Assembly (NCBI RefSeq): GCF_014873145.1
Contig: NZ_JADBEK010000001.1
Span: 7,874,001 to 7,938,000, forward strand
Origin: Nonomuraea angiospora
Lineage (GTDB): Bacteria; Actinomycetota; Actinomycetes; Streptosporangiales; Streptosporangiaceae
DNA: 64,000 nucleotides
Reading direction: 5' to 3'
Each line of letters opens with the position of its first letter. Within the stretch, counting starts at the first letter, position 1. The translations under genes and the position numbers were made by a program. Shown here in pieces: positions 17,711 through 26,451 of the stretch. The notes beneath the pieces were generated by a model. That model did not search any database. It was not told where the DNA came from and saw nothing but the letters and a program-made list of their open reading frames with translations.

Positions 17711-18742
17711 ATGAGCCGGTCGGGGGACCCGATGTCCATCTCCTTCGCCGAAGTGCGGTCGTGGCACCGACCGTTGATGATCATGGTGGCGGCGATGTCC
17801 GCGCTCGTGGTCGTCGCGATCTTCGGCCTCCTCGCAGACGGTCGCGAGCTCATGCAGCAGTCGATCTGGGTGAAGCCGTTGAAGTTCGGGGTGTCGTTCG
17901 TCATCCATGGCGCGACGCTCGCCTGGTTGTTGCCGAAGCTTCGCAAGGCAAGGCGCACGATGTGGACTCTCGGGACACTCCTGGCCGTCGCCGGGCTGGT
18001 CGACGTCGGTTTCATCGCGGTGCAGGCCGCTCGCGGCACCTACAGCCACTTCAACACCGGCACGGACGCGTTCAACGAGATCGGGCAGGTGGTCTTCTCC
18101 GCGGGCGTGGTCGCGTTGTTCGCGGCGAACCTGCTCATCGCCGTCATGCTGCTGTTCCAGCGGATGGGTGAAACGGCACTCACCTGGGTACTGCGTGCCG
18201 GGATCGGGCTGGCCGTCATGGGCATGGGGTTGGCGTCCTTCATGGTCGGAACGGCCATGAGGAAGCCCCGGATGGTCGAGGATGCCTATGGCAACCCGGT
18301 CCCGCTGGTAGGGGGACACGGGGTGGGAGTGCCCGACGGCGACGGCATGCCGATCACGAACTGGAGCATCGTGGGTGGCGACCTGCGCGTTCCGCACTTC
18401 ATCAGCCTGCACTCCATCCAGGTGTTCGTGCTCGCGGTGGTGGTTCTCACCGCCCTCGCGGCCCGGATCAGCTGGCTGCGCAGCGAACGCGTGCGCGCCC
18501 AGCTGACCGGCGTCGTCATCCTGGGCTACGCCGCGCTGTTCATCATCACGGCGTGGCAGGCGCTGCGAGGTCAGTCGCTGATCCACCCCGACACGGCCAC
18601 GTGGATCGCGCTCGCGGCGTCGGTTGTCGTGACCGCGCTGCTGGCAGTTCTGGCCATCTCGGCGGCCCGCCGTAGCGAGATGGCGCCCGCCGGGCCACGG
18701 GCCCGCGCCCAACGCGACCGGCGTGCACCAGCTGTCCGGTAG
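17711..18742 (+). CDS. Multi-pass membrane protein of unknown function
   Basis: 343 residues from ATG 17711, preceded by AGGCAGGTG. About eight hydrophobic segments are visible, for example LMIMVAAMSALVVVAIFGLL, LGTLLAVAGLVDVGFIAVQ, VVFSAGVVALFAANLLIAVM and LQALRG/IHPDTATWIALAA. A conserved-looking loop (GGHGVGVPDGDGMPITNW) lies between segments 5 and 6, and HFISLHSIQVFVLAVVV places His residues near the membrane. I do not recognise the family. The divergent GntR-TetR regulator probably represses it, as the shared operator suggests. It could be a transporter or a redox-linked membrane protein. Confidence 0.75.
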   Translation: MSRSGDPMSISFAEVRSWHRPLMIMVAAMSALVVVAIFGLLADGRELMQQSIWVKPLKFGVSFVIHGATLAWLLPKLRKARRTMWTLGTLLAVAGLVDVGFIAVQAARGTYSHFNTGTDAFNEIGQVVFSAGVVALFAANLLIAVMLLFQRMGETALTWVLRAGIGLAVMGMGLASFMVGTAMRKPRMVEDAYGNPVPLVGGHGVGVPDGDGMPITNWSIVGGDLRVPHFISLHSIQVFVLAVVVLTALAARISWLRSERVRAQLTGVVILGYAALFIITAWQALRGQSLIHPDTATWIALAASVVVTALLAVLAISAARRSEMAPAGPRARAQRDRRAPAVR

Positions 18743-19421
18743 CCCTCACCCAACCCAACAGGCCGAAAGACGTGGGTGGTGCCCGGCGAGATGACTTTCG
18801 GGGAGTTTTGCCGAAGCGGAAGGCTTTCGCCCCTCGGAATCAAACATCGCCAGCCGGCCGCCTGCCTCCTCGGCCAGGCGCTGGACCGGGATGGCCGTCC
18901 ACAGGCTGTGCAGGACCGTCGCGCCGACGAACCCGCCGCCGCTTCAGCGCCGCCCAACCCGTCCTTGACTGCTTCGCGGACGGCCGGCAGGTCACCGCTG
19001 GCAGTACGCCGTCGTGGGCCGCCTGATCAGCACCTGGCCGAGGCCACCCCACCGCAGTGGGCCGGCGTGCCCTGGCCGGGCCGGACGCGCTTACACCGCA
19101 GCCCTTAGCGCCATGAAAGGGCGAAGCAGGGGCGCGAGAGTCGCCCGGATGTGTCCCATCCCCAAATCGCCCTGATTCGCGCGAAAATGTTCTGGAGCTA
19201 TAGAAGGCCACTTCCCGATCACGGGTAGTGGCCTTCGACCTGTAGCGGACCTTTCCGACCCGAAGACAGCTGACCGGCTGGCCGCCAAACTCGGCAAGCA
19301 TCCCGGGGCTTGGTCGATCGCGGCGTACGGCGCCCCGGCCACGCCAACGGTTTCATCCACGGATTAAGGGCTATTTCTCAGGACCTTCCGGCCCGGGCAC
19401 CGAAACCGACCTTGCTGAAGC
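18743..19421. other. Intergenic stretch with second tRNA-terminator-like scar
   Basis: No convincing gene is seen in these 680 bases. At 19203-19236 lies a stem-loop (GAAGGCCAC... with the loop CCCGATCACGGG) nearly matching those at 15390 and 25068, so it is probably another relic of the tRNA-Ala downstream region. The downstream end of the decayed IS5-type transposase follows. Confidence 0.6.
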
Positions 19422-19838
19422 TCACGACGCGGATGGTCTCGGGACCAATTGGAGCGTATGGACGTGCCCCGCAGTGAGGACGTCCTCGCCCAGGTGCATC
19501 CCAGCAGCGTCGTGGTGAGCGCGCGCGGTGGTGGAGTCGATGCTGACCAGGGACAGGTCCACCTCACCCCGCTTCGCCGCTTCCGCGATCAGGCCCTCCA
19601 GCAGGGCCTCGAAGAGGCCCGTGTCACGCCACTGCCGGAAGCGGTTGTGGACGGTCGACCAGGCACCGAACTCCTGCGGCAGCTCCCGCCACTGTCCGCC
19701 GGTCTTGAACCGCCAGATCACACCCTCGAACTGCTGCCGTAACCGCTCGGGATGCGGGCCGTACTTGCCGATCGGCAGCGAATCCCACAGATTGATCAGG
19801 ACTCGGTAGGCACCCCACTCGGTCGGCTCCTGCGTCAC
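19422..19838 (-). pseudogene. IS5-family transposase, N-terminal half only
   Basis: From GTG 19838 the minus strand encodes VTQEPTEWGAYRVLINLWDS, then HPERLRQQFEGVIWRFKTGG and QWRELPQEFGAWSTVHNRFR, the start of an IS5-type (DDE) transposase. The first catalytic Asp is present in SLVSIDSTTARAHHDAAG. After GMHLGEDVLTAGHVHT the homology stops and the frame ends at 19422; the other catalytic residues are absent. No terminal inverted repeats were identified. It is a dead fragment between the membrane protein and the GlxA-type regulator. Confidence 0.8.
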
Positions 19839-19940
19839 CGAGAATTGATCAAGGGTCCGGACCTCGCAGTGCCTGATCCGTCCGGTCTCCGGCGCTGGTT
19901 GCCCTCGTGGGCACCGGTGGAGCTTGCCTACTGTGTCCGT

Positions 19941-20921
19941 GTGAGTGACGTGACGAGCGGGCGTACGGGACGGGTGGTCGTGCTGGTGCTGCCCGAGGTG
20001 AACCTGTTGGATCTCGGCGGCCCGGTCCAGGTCTTCTGTGCGGCAGCCCACTTGGGCGGCTGCTACCGGCTGGAGTACGTCGCCGAGACCGGTGGGGTGC
20101 GCTCGGCGCAGGGGCTGGAGCTCGCTGGGCTCCAGGCGCTCGCGGCGACGCAGGCGGGACCGGGTGATCTGGTGCTGGTACCGGGGCCACGACTGACCGG
20201 ATCCGACCGACTGGTGTCGAGCGCCGCAGTGCGATGGCTGCGGGATGCCTATGACGCGGGGGCGCGGGTGGCATCGGTGTGCAGCGGCGCCGCGGCCCTG
20301 GGAGAGGCGGGGCTGCTGGATGGCCGGGCGTGCACGACGCACTGGTCGCTGACCGGAGCGATGCGCGAGCGGTATCCGGCAGCCCGGGTCCGCGAGGCGG
20401 CCCTGTACGTCCACGACGGGCGCATCAGTACCAGCGCCGGCATCTCCTCCGGGATCGACCTTGCACTGTCCCTCGTCGAACGCGACCACGGCCCGGAACT
20501 GGCCGCCGCCGTCGCCCGTGAGCTGGTGCTCTATCTACGGCGGGACGGCGATGCTGCCCAGATCAGCCCATTCCTGCGCTACCGCGACCATGTGCAGCCC
20601 GCCGTGCACCGGGTGCAGGACCACCTGGCTCAGAACCTGGATGCCCCGCACTCCCTCGACGAGCTCGCCGCCGTTGCCCATCTGTCGCCGCGTGGTCTGA
20701 CGCGGGCCTTCACCACGGCCACCGGGATCACTCCGCTGGCCTACCAGCGCCGGCTGCGCCTGGAACGGGCCCGTGCGCTGCTGACGGACACCGACCTGAC
20801 GGTGGAGACGGTCGCTGCCCGTTGCGGCTTCCGTGACGCACGGCAGTTGCGCCGCCTGGTCACCGAGAGCTTCGGCATTCCGCCGTCCCGACTCCGCACG
20901 CAGTTGCGCCCCGCCGGCTGA
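19941..20921 (+). CDS. GlxA-family regulator (DJ-1/PfpI plus AraC domains)
   Basis: 326 residues from GTG 19941 (VSDVTSGRTGRVVVLVLPEV); an earlier in-frame ATG runs into the transposase remnant. The N-terminal domain (to about residue 180) is a DJ-1/PfpI fold with the nucleophile-elbow Cys in RVASVCSGAAALGEAGLLDG. The C-terminal domain has two AraC helix-turn-helix motifs (LDELAAVAHLSPRGLTRAF and VETVAARCGFRDARQLRRLV). Family members activate genes in response to small molecules. The next gene, 120 bases downstream, encodes a membrane-anchored DJ-1 protein, so this is probably its regulator or co-transcribed partner. Confidence 0.92.
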   Translation: MSDVTSGRTGRVVVLVLPEVNLLDLGGPVQVFCAAAHLGGCYRLEYVAETGGVRSAQGLELAGLQALAATQAGPGDLVLVPGPRLTGSDRLVSSAAVRWLRDAYDAGARVASVCSGAAALGEAGLLDGRACTTHWSLTGAMRERYPAARVREAALYVHDGRISTSAGISSGIDLALSLVERDHGPELAAAVARELVLYLRRDGDAAQISPFLRYRDHVQPAVHRVQDHLAQNLDAPHSLDELAAVAHLSPRGLTRAFTTATGITPLAYQRRLRLERARALLTDTDLTVETVAARCGFRDARQLRRLVTESFGIPPSRLRTQLRPAG

Positions 20922-21041
20922 AACGCCCGCCGGGAACGGCTCCTGACGCCTTCCCTCGGCCACTTCCCTTTCTTGTTCTCCCCATGGGGGCGGTTGCGTG
21001 TGCCGCACCGCCATCGATCGACCGTTTTATGGAGGTATGTC

Positions 21042-22430
21042 GTGTCAAGATTGAAGAGGGGGCGGGGGGTGGTCCGCCGTACGGGCTGGGTGCTCATGGG
21101 CACGGCGCTGTCGGTGGCGTCGTTCGCCGGGATCGCCTTCGCGGGGGTGAGCACGTCGATGGCGGACAGTTTCGCCCCCGCACCGACCGCATCGGACGCG
21201 CGTGCGTGGCCGACCGCGCGGGCCGTGCCGACCGGCCGGATCACGGTGGCCGTGGTGGTCAGCAACGAGGGGGCTGTGGCCACCGACGTGATGGCGCCGT
21301 ACCGGGTGTTCGCCGAGTCGGAGAAGTTCTTCGTCTACACCGTGGCAGCCGAGCGCCGCGTCTCCCCGCTGTCCGGCGGAGCCCATCTCCTGCCCGACCA
21401 CACGTTGGCCGAGGTGGGCAGGGGAGTGATCCCTGAGCCCGATGTGGTGGTCGTGCCCGCGGTGACCGAACCGGCCGACGCCAAGGAGGCGCGACTGCGG
21501 GACTGGATCGTGGAGCGGCACCGCAAGGGCGCGCGTGTTCTGGGAGTATGCGCGGGCTCGGAGCTGCTGGCGGCCTCCGGCCTGCTGGACGGCCGGGACG
21601 CGACCTCCTTCTGGTCCAACATCGGCTCCCTGAAGCGCAATTACCCCCGGGTGCACTGGAAGGGCGGCCAGCGGTATGTGGAGGACGGCCGGGTCACCAC
21701 CACCGCCGGCGTCACCTCCGGTACGGTCGGAGCCCTACGGGTCGTGGAGGAACTGGCAGGCAACGGCGAAGCCGCCCGAATCGGGAAGGGCCTGTCGTAT
21801 CCGGGCTGGACTCTGGACGGGCCGACCACGATCCCGGCCAACCACCTCACACTCGGCGACCTGCCGTACGCGCTGAACGCCGCGTTCCCCTGGCTGCGCT
21901 CCACGGTGGGGATCGGCCTGGTCGACGGCGTCGATGAGATCGACGCCGCAGCCGCCTTCGAAGCGTACGGCGGGGTGTCCTTCAGCGCACGTACGGTGGT
22001 CCTCGGCAGCCGTGGCACAGTCACCACTCGTCACGGCCTCGTCCTGATCGCCCAGCCGACAGGTTCCAGCTCCCACGGAGTGGACCGCTTCGTGGTGCCG
22101 GGCGTCGCGGATGTGTCGGCCGTCGACACGTCGCTGCGCACCTGGGTGCACCGCAACAAGCTGGCCGTCGAACTGCCCGGCGGGGGACGGCATGCCGGTG
22201 AGTTCGGCTTTGATCCGGTCCTGCGTGACCTCGCCCGCCACAGCGACCGCTCCACGGCCCTGGTCACGGCGAAGTTCTCGGAGTACCCCTCCGCCCACCT
22301 GACGCTCACCGGGGCGGCCTGGCCCTGGCGGTCGACCCTGCTGGCCGTCGCGGCGGCCGCGGTCAGCGTCGGTGCGGGGTTCCTTCCGACGGCGATCCGG
22401 CGGGCTGTGCGGCGCCTGCGGGCGGCATGA
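21042..22430 (+). CDS. Membrane-anchored DJ-1/PfpI-family protein
   Basis: 462 residues from GTG 21042, chosen because GGAGGT lies six bases upstream. An N-terminal hydrophobic segment (WVLMGTALSVASFAGIAFAG) and a C-terminal one (LLAVAAAAVSVGAGFLPTAI) bracket the chain. The first domain (about residues 70-250) is a DJ-1/PfpI fold with Cys in RVLGVCAGSELLAASGLLDG. The second half (about 260-400) looks like a degenerate copy (DEIDAAAAFEAYGGVSFSAR). The family includes glyoxalases, chaperones and proteases; activity is uncertain. An exported orientation of the domains would be unusual for DJ-1. It follows the GlxA regulator on the same strand. Confidence 0.85.
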   Translation: MSRLKRGRGVVRRTGWVLMGTALSVASFAGIAFAGVSTSMADSFAPAPTASDARAWPTARAVPTGRITVAVVVSNEGAVATDVMAPYRVFAESEKFFVYTVAAERRVSPLSGGAHLLPDHTLAEVGRGVIPEPDVVVVPAVTEPADAKEARLRDWIVERHRKGARVLGVCAGSELLAASGLLDGRDATSFWSNIGSLKRNYPRVHWKGGQRYVEDGRVTTTAGVTSGTVGALRVVEELAGNGEAARIGKGLSYPGWTLDGPTTIPANHLTLGDLPYALNAAFPWLRSTVGIGLVDGVDEIDAAAAFEAYGGVSFSARTVVLGSRGTVTTRHGLVLIAQPTGSSSHGVDRFVVPGVADVSAVDTSLRTWVHRNKLAVELPGGGRHAGEFGFDPVLRDLARHSDRSTALVTAKFSEYPSAHLTLTGAAWPWRSTLLAVAAAAVSVGAGFLPTAIRRAVRRLRAA

Positions 22431-22590
22431 CAGCGCGTCGCACCCCGCGGGGTGCTCTCCCAGCCCACAGCCCCTTACCGGCCCGAACCCGACACCATTG
22501 ATCACAACTCCGGACAGGCCCTAGTTAGTTCGGTTACCCCGCCGCGAAGCATCAGACGGTCGGCGCTGCAAGGCTAAGTAGCCTGCTGGT

Positions 22591-23535
22591 GTGAATCTTG
22601 TGCAGCGTGCCGTTGGCGCGGTCGTCGGCTCGGCTGTGGGTGACGCGCTGGGTGCTCCCTTCGAGTTCGGCCCGGCGGGCGCCTTCTCCTCCCGCTTTCC
22701 GGTACCGGGTGCCGGTGGCGAGATGAGCGGAGGCGGCGGCTGGGACGCCGGCGAGGCCACCGACGATACGCAGATGGCCGTCCATGTAGCCGAGTCGTTG
22801 CTGGAACGTGGCGGTTTGGACCCGCCGGATATCTTCGCCCGCTTCCAGCGATGGGCGGCCGATCAGCCGAAAGACATCGGACTGCAGACCGAAGACGTAC
22901 TGACCCGCGGTCTGCCTTGGGATCAGGCCGCCGCCGCCCACTACCGGAGCAGCCACCGAGCCGCGGGTAACGGCGCGCTAATGCGCGCCACTGCGTCGGC
23001 GGTGTACTTCGCCCGCGAGGGACGGCAGGCCACCATGGACGCCGCTCGGCACATCGCCGCCCTCACCCACGGTGACTCGGCGGCATGGGAAGGCACCGCG
23101 ATCTTTCACGACCTGATACGTGTCGCCCTGGACGGCGCGGACCCCTTGGACCAGCTCTCCCAGACTCTCACCGCTGTTCACCCCGACCATCGTCAACGCT
23201 ACGCCACCGTCCTCGCCCGCAGCTGGTATCCCGGCCAGGCCACCGAATTCAACGGCGCCGTCTGGCCCTGTCTCGGCTCAGCCGTATGGGCACTGCGCAC
23301 CACCCGCAGCTATGAGGGCGCCATCCGCGCCGCGATCGACCTGGGCGGCGACACCGACACCGTCGCCGCGGTCACCGGCGGACTGGCCGGAGCCGTGTAC
23401 GGACCGGAAGCGATTCCAACCAATTGGACCGAGGCCTTACACGTTCCGCTACCCGGAAGCGGCGGCCGAACCCTGCGTCTGCCCCAGCTGATCGACCTCG
23501 CTCGTGATCTCGTAGAGCGTCCGACTCCAGACTGA
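22591..23535 (+). CDS. ADP-ribosylglycohydrolase family protein
   Basis: 314 residues from GTG 22591. The ARH/DraG fold is marked by GSAVGDALGAPFEFG at the start, the metal ligands ATDDTQMAV, the helix block AAGNGALMRATASAVYFAR, and the C-terminal metal site DLGGDTDTVAAVTGGLAGA. These enzymes use two Mg2+ ions to remove ADP-ribose from proteins, or cleave related ADP-ribose derivatives. All metal-binding Asp residues visible to me are intact. It stands alone, after a 160-base gap with no clear site. Substrate unknown. Confidence 0.92.
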   Translation: MNLVQRAVGAVVGSAVGDALGAPFEFGPAGAFSSRFPVPGAGGEMSGGGGWDAGEATDDTQMAVHVAESLLERGGLDPPDIFARFQRWAADQPKDIGLQTEDVLTRGLPWDQAAAAHYRSSHRAAGNGALMRATASAVYFAREGRQATMDAARHIAALTHGDSAAWEGTAIFHDLIRVALDGADPLDQLSQTLTAVHPDHRQRYATVLARSWYPGQATEFNGAVWPCLGSAVWALRTTRSYEGAIRAAIDLGGDTDTVAAVTGGLAGAVYGPEAIPTNWTEALHVPLPGSGGRTLRLPQLIDLARDLVERPTPD

Positions 23536-23769
23536 CGCCGGATCCCGGCTGACAGAGCGCAATGACCGTGCGCTTCTCAGGTGCAGCAATCACCCTGCTG
23601 CCCAGCTGCTACCGGGGGCGCCAGTCGATCGTTCGTGGTGCCCTCCGGAGTACGTGATGACGATCATCATGCGGTCTCGCGAGGCTGAGAGCCGGAGCGC
23701 TTCCTCGAAACACTGGTGTGCCTCGCCGTGCGAGCTGCGTGAGAGCCCATCAAGAAGACGATCGAGGCT

Positions 23770-24030
23770 TCTCGGAATCCCCGAACTCCAACGGACGAGG
23801 CAGGCGTGCGGAGAGTCCACGTCCACGCCATCCGCAAGACTCGCGCCCTTGCTCGTCGCCCTCGACGTCCACCCGCGGGTGGCCATGCAGATCCTTCGCC
23901 ACTCACAGATCGCGGCGACCACGAACATCTACAGCGAAGTCTCCTCAGAGGAGACACGCAAGGCGCTTAAACGCTTGGGCGGCACCTCGGTTTCTAGCCT
24001 TGGTGGCCAGCCAGTCCGGCCGGGGGAAAT
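23770..24030 (+). pseudogene. Tyrosine recombinase C-terminal remnant
   Basis: In one frame GVRRVHVHAIRKT shows the HxxR box of phage integrases; a frameshift near 23845 then moves to ALDVHPRVAMQILRHSQIAA and TTNIYSEVSSEETRKALKRL, which contain the second H of the catalytic site and the usual nucleophile region (IYSEV; Tyr). The N-terminal part is gone. It lies 1.1 kb from the tRNA attachment repeat at 25.1 kb, consistent with an older element that entered at the same tRNA. The frame continues without stop into the phosphotransferase gene. Confidence 0.75.
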
Positions 24031-24109
24031 CCGGTCGACAGGCAAGCCACAGTGCACTGTGATGGTCCAGCCCCCGCCGCACGGAGCGGACCGATCGCAG
24101 GAGGTGCTC

Positions 24110-25009
24110 TTGGCAACCGTGAGAACCGCGGACACCCGCCCCACGATCAATGCCTCACTGGTCAGGAGGCTGGTCGATACGCAGTTCCCACAGTGGGCCG
24201 CGTTGCCCCTGGAGTTGCTCGATCCGGCCGGGTCGGACCATGTGATCTACCGGCTGGGCGAACAGCTGTCCGTCCGGCTGCCCCGCCACGACGGCGCCAT
24301 CGGACAGGCCGAGAAGGAACTTGAGTGGCTGCCCCGGCTCGCCCCGCGACTGCCCCTGGCCATCCCGGTACCGGTGGGAGTGGGTGAGCCCGACTTCGGC
24401 TATCCGTGGCGGTGGGCGGTGTCCCGCTGGTTGGAGGGCGAGGTGGCGACCGTCGAGGCGCTGGCCGACTCGTCCGCGGCCGCCGTCCAACTGGCGGAGT
24501 TCCTGGCCGCCCTGCAGCAGTTCAAGTCCGAGGACGTTCAAACGATGAAGGCCCGCGAGGACCTCGCTGACCAGCCGTTGGCGGGCCGGGACCGCGCGAC
24601 GCGGGCCGCCATCGCAAAGGTCGGCGACGTGTTCGACACCACTGCCATGACCGAACTGTGGAACGCGGTCCTGAGCGCCCCCGGATGGGATCGTCCTCCG
24701 GTCTGGTTCCACGGCGACTTCCACACCGGCAATCTGCTGACCGTCGGTGGCCGTCTCAGCGCGGTCATCGACTTCGGCGGGCTCGGCATCGGCGATCCGG
24801 CCTGTGATCTGATCATCGCCTACACGCTGATGTCGGCCGACAGCCGGGCCGCCTTCCGCGCCGCGCTCGATGTGGACGACGCCACCTGGACCCGGGGTCG
24901 CGGCTGGGCCCTTGCCACCGGTCTGAACGCCTACACCACCTATGCCGCCGTCAACCCGAGGGTCGCCGCGCAGACCACCCGTCAGATCACCGAGGCCCTC
25001 ATCGGCTAG
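24110..25009 (+). CDS. Aminoglycoside/choline phosphotransferase-family kinase
   Basis: 299 residues from TTG 24110, favoured by AGGAGGTG just upstream; GTG 24119 is possible. The kinase-like fold shows SLVRRLVDTQFPQWAALPLE, the nucleotide-binding strand HVIYRLGEQLSVRLPR, Brenner motif WFHGDFHTGNLL (Asp and Asn) and the metal site VIDFGGLGIGDPACDL. Such proteins phosphorylate aminoglycosides, macrolides or small metabolites; most chromosomal members have no known substrate. The fused leader upstream belongs to an integrase remnant. It ends 100 bases before the island boundary. Confidence 0.9.
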   Translation: MATVRTADTRPTINASLVRRLVDTQFPQWAALPLELLDPAGSDHVIYRLGEQLSVRLPRHDGAIGQAEKELEWLPRLAPRLPLAIPVPVGVGEPDFGYPWRWAVSRWLEGEVATVEALADSSAAAVQLAEFLAALQQFKSEDVQTMKAREDLADQPLAGRDRATRAAIAKVGDVFDTTAMTELWNAVLSAPGWDRPPVWFHGDFHTGNLLTVGGRLSAVIDFGGLGIGDPACDLIIAYTLMSADSRAAFRAALDVDDATWTRGRGWALATGLNAYTTYAAVNPRVAAQTTRQITEALIG

Positions 25010-25067
25010 ATCAGACTTCGGTGGAAGGCGGAGCCCTAGCATGTACTCTGCAGCCGTACAAGATCGA

Positions 25068-25101
25068 AAAGGCCGCTTCCCGATCACGGGGAGTGGCCTT
25101 T
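25068..25101. terminator. Stem-loop downstream of displaced tRNA-Ala 3' end (copy C)
   Basis: AAAGGCCGCTTCCC pairs with GGGGAGTGGCCTTT around a six-base loop. It lies just past the tRNA 3' fragment at 25110-25152, on the tRNA strand, so it is likely the original terminator of the tRNA gene before the island entered. Confidence 0.75.
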
Positions 25102-25109
25102 GACCTGGG

Positions 25110-25152
25110 GTGGAGCCTAGGAGATTCGAACTCCTGACTTCCTGCTTGCAAA
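25110..25152 (-). repeat. Left island attachment site (43-bp tRNA-Ala 3' fragment)
   Basis: These 43 bases are identical to 42524-42566 inside the intact tRNA-Ala gene (3' acceptor arm, T arm and anticodon 3' side). The next base differs, which sets the boundary. It is the displaced 3' end of the target tRNA. Confidence 0.92.
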
Positions 25153-25336
25153 CGGGAGCCAGTCACCACGCCGAGCGGTCTTTCTCCTGGTCAAATGGCA
25201 GATGCCGACTGGTGGTGGGTGCTCGTGTAAGACATCGTTGCTGTACTCCGCTGCTGTACAGCACTTCAATCGTTACGCAGGAGGCGGCACGTACTGGCTG
25301 CCCTGTCCGCCGACTGTGTAGATGGCAGGAGTGCCA

Positions 25337-25582
25337 TCAGCTGGCGAATCCTTGGCGTCGTAGGTGCTCGATCGCATCGGGCTGAGTTCGCGTCCACTGC
25401 GTACAGACCGCCCAATGTACCGGGGTTCCGTCCTTCTCTTCGAGCAGCACGTCATGGTTACCAACTCCCCCGCATGCTCCCGCTTCCCCGTGCGCGCTGC
25501 ACCGGCCAACGGCCCCGTCCGTGTCGTTGGGGAATCGGTTCGGGTCGTGGTCCCGAAAGATCTTGACGATGGTGGACTCCAT
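25337..25582 (-). CDS. Small unknown protein, 81 residues
   Basis: From ATG 25582 the minus strand encodes MESTIVKIFRDHDPNRFPND followed by SAHGEAGACGGVGNHDVLLE and a C-terminal block PVHWAVCTQWTRTQPDAIEH. The regular mix of polar and aromatic residues and the two cysteines look protein-like, unlike the opposite-strand frame (25364-25702), which is Arg- and Ser-rich. No family is recognised and the ribosome-binding site is weak. It is the first island gene after the left attachment site. Confidence 0.45.
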   Translation of the reverse strand: MESTIVKIFRDHDPNRFPNDTDGAVGRCSAHGEAGACGGVGNHDVLLEEKDGTPVHWAVCTQWTRTQPDAIEHLRRQGFAS

Positions 25583-25806
25583 CTATCTACGGTCCGCCGG
25601 GTGATGCTGTCCGTCAACGGGCTGAGTGATCACGACCGTCCCGCCTTCAGACGGGCCGATCATCCCGCTCGGCTGATCGAGACCGTGGTTAGGAACGCGT
25701 GAATGGCAGCCGGGGTACGTCCGTGTGCGGGGACGTTGCTGTCAACGCTGCGGTCACCTCGTCGCCCCGTAAGCTGTGCACGAAGCCAAGCACCTTTCTG
25801 GGCCGG

Positions 25807-26184
25807 TTAGTCCGGCTCGATAACCCACACATCGATCGTTGCCCCTGGGAACTCGCCCGCCTCTGGAAGGCGCTTGACAGCCTCGATGCGGTCGACTCTG
25901 TCATCGGCGGGCTGTGGTGTCCCACGCCATGCCCGTGCGCCGAAGATGCCCTCCATCGCATCGAGCGTGGGCTTGATGAGGTTATCCAGATCCCAGACCT
26001 CGTTCGCATTGCGGGCCGCGGCAAGCCGGAACTCCAAACGAACGGCGAAACGCGCGGCTTGAGGCTCCACTCCGCTCGCAGCGATGGCCAATCGAACAGC
26101 ATCTTTCCAAGGCTTTTCGTGGGCGGTGGCGAAGGTAGCAGGCCGACCGGTCACCTGAATCGTCACCACATGGCGATCCGTCAT
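25807..26184 (-). CDS. RusA-like Holliday-junction resolvase
   Basis: 125 residues from ATG 26184. The metal-binding core is EVWDLDNLIKPTLDAMEG with a further acidic pair in ADDRVDRIEAVKR, matching RusA (DxDNxxKxxxDxL followed by DDxxV). RusA-type enzymes, often phage-borne, cut four-way junctions as dimers. The N-terminal strand VVTIQVTGRPATFATA is typical. It may be a relic of a phage- or plasmid-type ancestor of the island. It stands alone on the minus strand. Confidence 0.85.
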   Translation of the reverse strand: MTDRHVVTIQVTGRPATFATAHEKPWKDAVRLAIAASGVEPQAARFAVRLEFRLAAARNANEVWDLDNLIKPTLDAMEGIFGARAWRGTPQPADDRVDRIEAVKRLPEAGEFPGATIDVWVIEPD

Positions 26185-26451
26185 GCGCTCTAGGATCGCA
26201 CGCCGCCTGCGCGGGCGGAGATGACTCGAACCACCTGCTAATCCGTAGCCAGTTCGAGATCGTCCACGGAGATCTACCGCTGTCGGAAGTGCCTGCTAAG
26301 CGCCTTCTCCGCCTTGATCATCTTCCAGGGCCGTACGCCGGTGTCCGGAGGCGTTGTTAGCGTCGTCGTTAGCAAGATCCGCTGCTGGTGGCTTCCCCGT
26401 GGTGGTGGCATGACACCGACCAAGAGCCGATGACCTGTCCGAAGAGACTCG

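Noticed and set aside
25364..25702. 112-residue frame on the plus strand at the island's left end
   Set aside because: It competes with the minus-strand 81-residue frame, which has better protein character and fits the direction of neighbours.
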